Source of the DNA: Okeania sp. SIO2C9
GTDB lineage: Bacteria; Cyanobacteriota; Cyanobacteriia; Cyanobacteriales; Microcoleaceae
DNA: 37,019 bases
Direction: 5' to 3'
NCBI RefSeq assembly: GCF_010672455.1
Contig: NZ_JAAHGO010000006.1
Location: 1-37,019, forward strand
Every line of letters starts with the position of its first letter. Position 1 is the stretch's first letter. The position numbers and the translations under genes were made by a program. This document shows, in pieces, positions 32,595 to 37,019 of the stretch. The notes beneath the pieces are model-generated. The model did no database searches, was not told the origin of the DNA, and saw nothing but the letters and a program-made list of their open reading frames with translations.

Positions 32595-32874
32595 AAAAGA
32601 AGGATAATAGTGGGAAAAATCTTGGGATATTCAGGCATTTATAGCAATGAGCGCTGGTATATTTACAAATTGCAGGAGAGGCCAAATAGCTAAAAGTCTT
32701 ATATTATCAGCAATTTATTTCCCCAGATGAGCTGTTGCCTTCCGGAGCTGTTGCCTGTGCACAGCGCTATATATGTCTGCATTGAGTTGAAGTATACAGT
32801 ATAACAAATGTATAACCGGATTTCATATCACTCTAATTTTCCTCAGAAAAAATTGATATATCTAGACTAGACTC
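32595..32874. other. Intergenic, nothing coding
   Basis: It contains GTTGCCTTCCGGAGCTGTTG and an AT-rich stretch. No gene is seen. Confidence 0.4.
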
Positions 32875-33153
32875 TATTAGACATCTCCAATAATAAAAAA
32901 TCAAATCAATTATCACACAGAAATTATCAATTATTTCCCCTATCACGCAGAAATTATCAATTATTTCCCCTCCTGGGAGGAGTTAGGGGTGGGTTCCCTA
33001 TTGCCTACTGCCTCTTTTCCAATAATAAAAAATCAAATCAATTATCACGCAGAAATTATCAATTATTTCCCCTCCTGGGAGGAGTTAGGGGTGGGTTCCC
33101 TATTGCCTACAGCAAAGCTGCCTATTCTCTCTTTTGGAGGAGAGGTCTATTAA
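32875..33153. mobile_element. Fold-back (MITE-like) element with internal duplication
   Basis: The left end is TATTAGACATCTCC (32875-32888) and the right end GGAGGAGAGGTCTATTA. Inside, a ~130-bp segment is duplicated (AATAATAAAAAATCAAATCA at 32889 and 33021), each copy with TTATCA-CGCAGAAATTATCA and the TCCTGGGAGGAGTTAGGGGT core. Same family as 21161-21303. It ends 10 bp from the stop codon of lpxD. Confidence 0.7.
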
Positions 33154-33162
33154 TACCTTTAA

Positions 33163-34212
33163 TTAAGAACTAATATTCAAAATTCGCTTAATCTGTTTCA
33201 CATATTGATAAATTTCAGGCAAACGTTTATAAATGGCAGACGCTTTTAAATAAATCTTATAAGGAACAGCAGGACTACTAGAAACAATTTCTCCAGCAGC
33301 AACATCATTATGAACACCTGCTTGAGCAGTAGCGATCGCTCCATCTCCAATTTTTGCTTGATTAGCAATACCCACTTGACCTGCCAAAATTACATTATCG
33401 CCCAGTTTCACCCCACCAGCTAAACCAACTTGAGCGGCCAAAGCACAGTTTTTCCCAATTTGACAACCATGACCGACCTGCACCAAATTATCCAACTTCG
33501 TATTTTTGCCAATTCTAGTTTCTCCCACTGCGGGGCGATCAATAGTAGTATTGCCACCAACTTCAACCCCATCTTCCAAAACCACTCTGCCACACTGTTC
33601 CATTTTATACCAACCCTCTTGAGTGGGCACAAAACCGAAACCTTCTCCACCAATAACCGCTCCACTATGAATCACACAACCATTGCCAATTTGACTACGT
33701 TCATGAATCGAACAATTGGCGTGTAAAACAGAATTATCTCCTATTTCCACATCTGGATAAATTACCACATTTGGATAAATACAAACATTGTCCCCAATTT
33801 TTACCCCCGCATCAACCACAACATGAGGGCCAAGATAAACATTTTTTCCTATTTGTGCTGTTGAGTGAATAACAGTAGTGCCATGAATTTCTCGAATAGG
33901 TTGAAAAGGTTGATAAAAAAGAGCGATCGCCTTGGCAAATAATAATCTCGGTTCTTTTCCAGCTACCCACTCAATACCACGTTCGCTTGCCTGAGTTTGC
34001 AGAGTCTCGTCCATGGGCAAAATCAAAGCACTAGCATTTGTCGTGCCTAAATAACTGGCAAATTTTGCTCCTTCTATATAACTAAGAGTACCTACTACTG
34101 CTTCATCCACTGGGGCCACACCTGTAATATCTGGGGCCACACCATTAGTTTTTTCTAAACTACTAGCGATCGCCTCACAACCAAGTTTATGTACAAGTTC
34201 CCTAAATTTCAT
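33163..34212 (-). CDS. lpxD: UDP-3-O-acylglucosamine N-acyltransferase
   Basis: 349 aa. N-acylates UDP-3-O-acyl-glucosamine in lipid A synthesis in the cytoplasm. The N-terminal ~100 residues are the uridine-binding domain ([20 protein letters not shown]). From about residue 110 a left-handed beta-helix of hexapeptides follows ([20 protein letters not shown] and onward). The catalytic-histidine region is visible in [16 protein letters not shown]. The length is normal. The gene stands alone here, without lpxA, lpxB or fabZ neighbours. Confidence 0.95.
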   Translation of the reverse strand: MKFRELVHKLGCEAIASSLEKTNGVAPDITGVAPVDEAVVGTLSYIEGAKFASYLGTTNASALILPMDETLQTQASERGIEWVAGKEPRLLFAKAIALFYQPFQPIREIHGTTVIHSTAQIGKNVYLGPHVVVDAGVKIGDNVCIYPNVVIYPDVEIGDNSVLHANCSIHERSQIGNGCVIHSGAVIGGEGFGFVPTQEGWYKMEQCGRVVLEDGVEVGGNTTIDRPAVGETRIGKNTKLDNLVQVGHGCQIGKNCALAAQVGLAGGVKLGDNVILAGQVGIANQAKIGDGAIATAQAGVHNDVAAGEIVSSSPAVPYKIYLKASAIYKRLPEIYQYVKQIKRILNISS

Positions 34213-34668
34213 TATTTCCCACTCGTAGCAAATACCCTTGAACTTATACCATTTTCCCGCAAAAAAATAAACCCAATTCCATGGTTGTTCATCAACTGAA
34301 GATTTGGGTTAAATATTCTTATTTGAAATACTAAAATTTTTGCTATGTATCACGCCTTCGATCCCCCTCCTGTCCCCCTTGTCAAGGGGGAAGCCAGATG
34401 TTGCTTCACTTTCTGTTGAATGGGAGTTAGGGGGAATCTCCCGTAGCATTCTTTTTCATATTTCATAAAGTCGAGACAAAATAATAGAAAGCTAATTTTG
34501 CCTAAATCGAATTTAGGCGTTTCTGATTCTGGGTATGATTTTGCCCCCCGAGCAAGCCAATTTTGGGGGGAATAAAACTCTAAAAGTCCCGCAATTTTGG
34601 GGGATTTAGGGTGCTTGACCATAACCAAACAATCGCGCATTCATACTTCAATTCGGCAACGCCCTAAT
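34213..34668. other. Intergenic with C-rich palindromic repeats
   Basis: CCCCCTTGTCAAGGGGGAAG (34374-34393) and GGGGGAATCTCCC-type inverted repeats of a widespread cyanobacterial intergenic family are visible. A 96-codon frame here spans these repeats and is not accepted as a gene. Confidence 0.55.
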
Positions 34669-34989
34669 TTACTTGACAGAAACAGCATCTACATCAACTG
34701 TGGTATCAGTAGTAGTTGAGTCTTTATCATTAATATCAGGTGCAACTGCTACATCTTTTTTACCCCGACGTAACTTCATAAATTCAACTGCCATCTGAGA
34801 AACTTCTGCCACTAAGAGAGTTACAATAGCAACATCATCAATTTGTCCTACAATGGGGATAAAATCTGGGGAAATGTCAAAAGGACTCAATACATAAGCC
34901 AATGTTCCAGCAATAATCCACCAACGATATTTAGGATTACGGATAGTATTGCGATACCAAGTATATAGAGATTGAATGGAAAAACTCAT
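34669..34989 (-). CDS. DUF1232 (YkvA-like) small membrane protein
   Basis: 106 aa. The signature IAGTLAYVLSPFDISPDFIP then IVGQIDDVAIV (about residues 26-56) is that of DUF1232. Two hydrophobic helices surround it, so it is likely a membrane protein. The C-terminus is a polar low-complexity tail (DKDSTTTDTTVDVDAVSVK). Function unknown in the family. Confidence 0.88.
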   Translation of the reverse strand: MSFSIQSLYTWYRNTIRNPKYRWWIIAGTLAYVLSPFDISPDFIPIVGQIDDVAIVTLLVAEVSQMAVEFMKLRRGKKDVAVAPDINDKDSTTTDTTVDVDAVSVK

Positions 34990-35226
34990 TTATTTATCCT
35001 TAAACTTAAAACTTACTTACATTTTTAATAATGGCAGAATTTTAAGCAGTATGGCAATGTAAGTATCCACCATCAGTTTTTACAGAAATTTCTATACTTA
35101 AAATTAAGGAATTTTGTTATTGGAGTTTGGGGGAGTTTCGCTAAAGTCATAAGTCAGAAGTCAAAAGTCAGAAGTGATATTTTTAGTATTGGTATTTCAA
35201 GAATTAAGAATTAAGAATTTAGAATT

Positions 35227-35326
35227 ATCTCTCTTTGAAAAGAAGAGGATTGATTCAAAGGACAATTTTTATTTATTATCCCCTTAAAAGGGGAGGCTTT
35301 AAACCACAATTTTTCGGTAAAGCAAA
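35227..35326. repeat. Dispersed repeat, copy 3 (shortened)
   Basis: TCTTTGAAAAGAAGAGGATT, then CCCCTTAAAAGGGGAGGCTT and CACAATTTTTCGGTAAAG. It lacks the SD-like GGAGTCGATTGG middle part of copies 1 and 2. Confidence 0.75.
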
Positions 35327-35685
35327 GAGGAATACCTGGCACGGGAGCAAGATGCTCCCACTTTTCTTGTAAAAAACATTGCCAGACAATGCATCACTAC
35401 CCAACTATTAGACCCCACATTCGGCACCACAAAATGTAGCAACCGAAGAAGGAGTCAGGAGACAGGAGACAGGAGACAGAATTTTAGAAGAAAATCATAG
35501 CTGCCGTGATTGAGTAATCATAAGAGCAAGTATTTATGCTTAGTTATTTACTGGGAATTTTGTGAATAAAAAAAGTAATTGAGATGATTTGCATAGTATA
35601 AATACTTACCAAGCTACGGATTTCTATACTACTTTTAATGAGACAAATTGATTTTTGGAGATGTCTAATACTATTCCTCTTTTCT

Positions 35686-35722
<37 letters not shown>

Positions 35723-35835
35723 ACAACATTTATTTATAAGTATTCAACCGAACATGATATTATTCCCCTCCTGGGAGGGGGAGGGGCGAGGGGTGGGTTC
35801 CCTACTGCCTACTGCCTCTTTTCTGGAGATGTCTA

Positions 35836-37019
35836 TTATCTCAGTACAAAATCATCCTCACTGAGAGATACTGTATTGAGTAGTCTGGCAAATTGGCCAC
35901 CACTACCAAATCCTGCTTCACTACCGTTGGGGTTGTAGAACAAGTCTCCGGTTTCTGTGTCGTACACAATAAAAGCATTGGCAGTTGTAGCATCTTGACT
36001 ATTGGTAACAGTGTCAAATTCAGTCTCAATGCTGAACCCAGTACCACTGTCACTCATAAGTGCGGTGAAAGTTCTTTTATCCAGGAGAATAAAATCTTGT
36101 CCGGGAACGAAGTCTGTAATTTCATCTATTCCTAAATCTTCAGGATTAAACTCTTTGTTGGTGTTGAAAATAAAGCGGTCTATACTAGCTCCTCCACTGA
36201 GAACATCATTTCCGCTACTACCATTGAGTCGATCGCGACCAATACCACCTTCTAGGGTATCATCACCACTACCATCAAGGAGGCGATCGTTACCACGACG
36301 ACCAATCAAAAGGTCATTGCCAGATTTACCAAACAGACGGTCGTTGCCTATACCACCATTAAGAGTATCATTACCCTGACCGCCATTCAAGCGGTCTGCA
36401 CCTCCTCCTCCTCGGAGGTTATCCTCGCCACTGCCACCTCTGAGTGTGTCGTTGCCTCCTGCACCCCTGAGTGTGTCGTTACCTGGTTCTCCATTCAACA
36501 CATTGTCGTCTGCATCACCATTAATTTCATCGTCAGTAACTTCATCAATGACATAGAGACCTGCATCTAAAGTCAAATCAGTTTGCTCTTCAAGTAAGGT
36601 GATGGAAGTAGTGCGACCTGTGGTGGGGTCTACATCACTATCTATGTCATCTGTTCCTTCATTTTGGGGACTGAAGGCGTAACCTTCAGGGGCGATAAAT
36701 TCTAGGAAGTAGTCCCCAGGAGTAATGTCTGTGAAACTGTAGAAACCAGATTCGTCGATAGTTGTGGTTGTATCAACTAAGTTTTCATCGCTGTCATAGA
36801 GATTGACTGTGATATCTGCTAGACCAGATTCATTGTCGTCTTGAATACCATCAACGTCACTGTCTAACCAAACAAAGTCACCAATGGTTGCGTCTGGGGG
36901 AATAGTCACAATTTCATCAATAATAAAATTGGCAAATTCTGTATCTGTGCCCGAATTTCCAGCTTGGTCTTGGATGGTTGTGGTATTAATTCCTAAACTG
37001 TAGTTACCAAAGGTTGTGG
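35836..37019 (-). CDS. SdrD-B / RTX-type calcium-binding secreted protein (C-terminal part)
   Basis: The frame is open to the right edge, so the N-terminus is outside; 394 codons are visible. From the edge: an Ig-like piece (GNYSLGINTTTIQDQAGNSG), then an SdrD-type B domain (IGDFVWLDSDVDGIQDDNES ... GFYSFTDITPGDYFLEF). Next come about ten RTX nonapeptides of the form GGxGxDxLxG (from GDADDNVLNG to GNDVLSGG), which bind Ca2+ in a beta-roll. A C-terminal DRFIFNT...FARLLNTVSLSEDDFVLR region is typical of type I-secreted cyanobacterial RTX proteins. The internal GTG at 36909 is not the true start. The stop codon abuts a fold-back element end. Confidence 0.9.
   Translation of the reverse strand, partial: TTFGNYSLGINTTTIQDQAGNSGTDTEFANFIIDEIVTIPPDATIGDFVWLDSDVDGIQDDNESGLADITVNLYDSDENLVDTTTTIDESGFYSFTDITPGDYFLEFIAPEGYAFSPQNEGTDDIDSDVDPTTGRTTSITLLEEQTDLTLDAGLYVIDEVTDDEINGDADDNVLNGEPGNDTLRGAGGNDTLRGGSGEDNLRGGGGADRLNGGQGNDTLNGGIGNDRLFGKSGNDLLIGRRGNDRLLDGSGDDTLEGGIGRDRLNGSSGNDVLSGGASIDRFIFNTNKEFNPEDLGIDEITDFVPGQDFILLDKRTFTALMSDSGTGFSIETEFDTVTNSQDATTANAFIVYDTETGDLFYNPNGSEAGFGSGGQFARLLNTVSLSEDDFVLR

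Noticed and set aside
34350-34640. 96-codon minus-strand frame between lpxD and the DUF1232 gene
   Set aside because: It is largely made of known intergenic repeat sequence (the CCCCCTTGTCAAGGGGG palindrome translates as LTRGTGG) and has no family signature.
35836-36909. Complete RTX gene starting at GTG 36909
   Set aside because: The same frame stays open to the window edge with Ig-like sequence, so the GTG is internal and the gene is cut by the edge.

Overview
The window looks like a chromosomal segment of a filamentous cyanobacterium. The evidence is the frequent GCGATCGC (HIP1) octamers, many intergenic tandem repeats with a 7-base unit, a carotenoid oxygenase, and typical cyanobacterial housekeeping genes (trpS, lpxD, a MetF-like reductase, DUF2358). 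No tRNA, rRNA or CRISPR array was seen.

Layout. (1) Positions 1-16735 form an accessory island built around sulfate-ester hydrolysis. It holds an AraC-type regulator on the minus strand, a DUF1254/DUF1214 gene split by a TnpB-only insertion element, three large exported cysteine-type sulfatases (5380-7821, 9404-11941, 12421-15186), and a formylglycine-generating enzyme (FGE) gene that itself carries a signal peptide (15713-16735). A conserved promoter/leader block recurs upstream of the DUF1254 gene (1362-1479), sulfatase 1 (4780-5073) and sulfatase 3 (12012-12306). A second block of about 50 bp directly precedes the ATG of sulfatases 1 and 2, with an orphan copy at 4728-4773. IS200/IS605-type remnants sit at several gene boundaries in the island. 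(2) 17221-22939 carries an XPB-like helicase, a broken methyltransferase gene, a TerB-like gene and a carotenoid oxygenase. (3) 23194-25022 holds a decayed gene resembling a Bpu10I-type restriction endonuclease and an orphan gene. (4) 25976-36909 is mostly housekeeping: a YgfZ-like folate protein, trpS, a MetF-like gene, DUF2358, lpxD, DUF1232. Between these genes lie fold-back (MITE-like) elements, heptamer repeats and an internally deleted tnpB. (5) The right edge cuts through an SdrD-B/RTX-type secreted protein.

How the genes may work together (inference): the sulfatases are exported and need a Cys-to-formylglycine conversion. The adjacent FGE keeps both catalytic cysteines and is predicted to be exported too, so maturation may happen outside the cytoplasm. 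The shared leader blocks and the nearby AraC regulator suggest one regulon for scavenging sulfate esters, now being eroded by transposon insertion in the DUF1254 gene.
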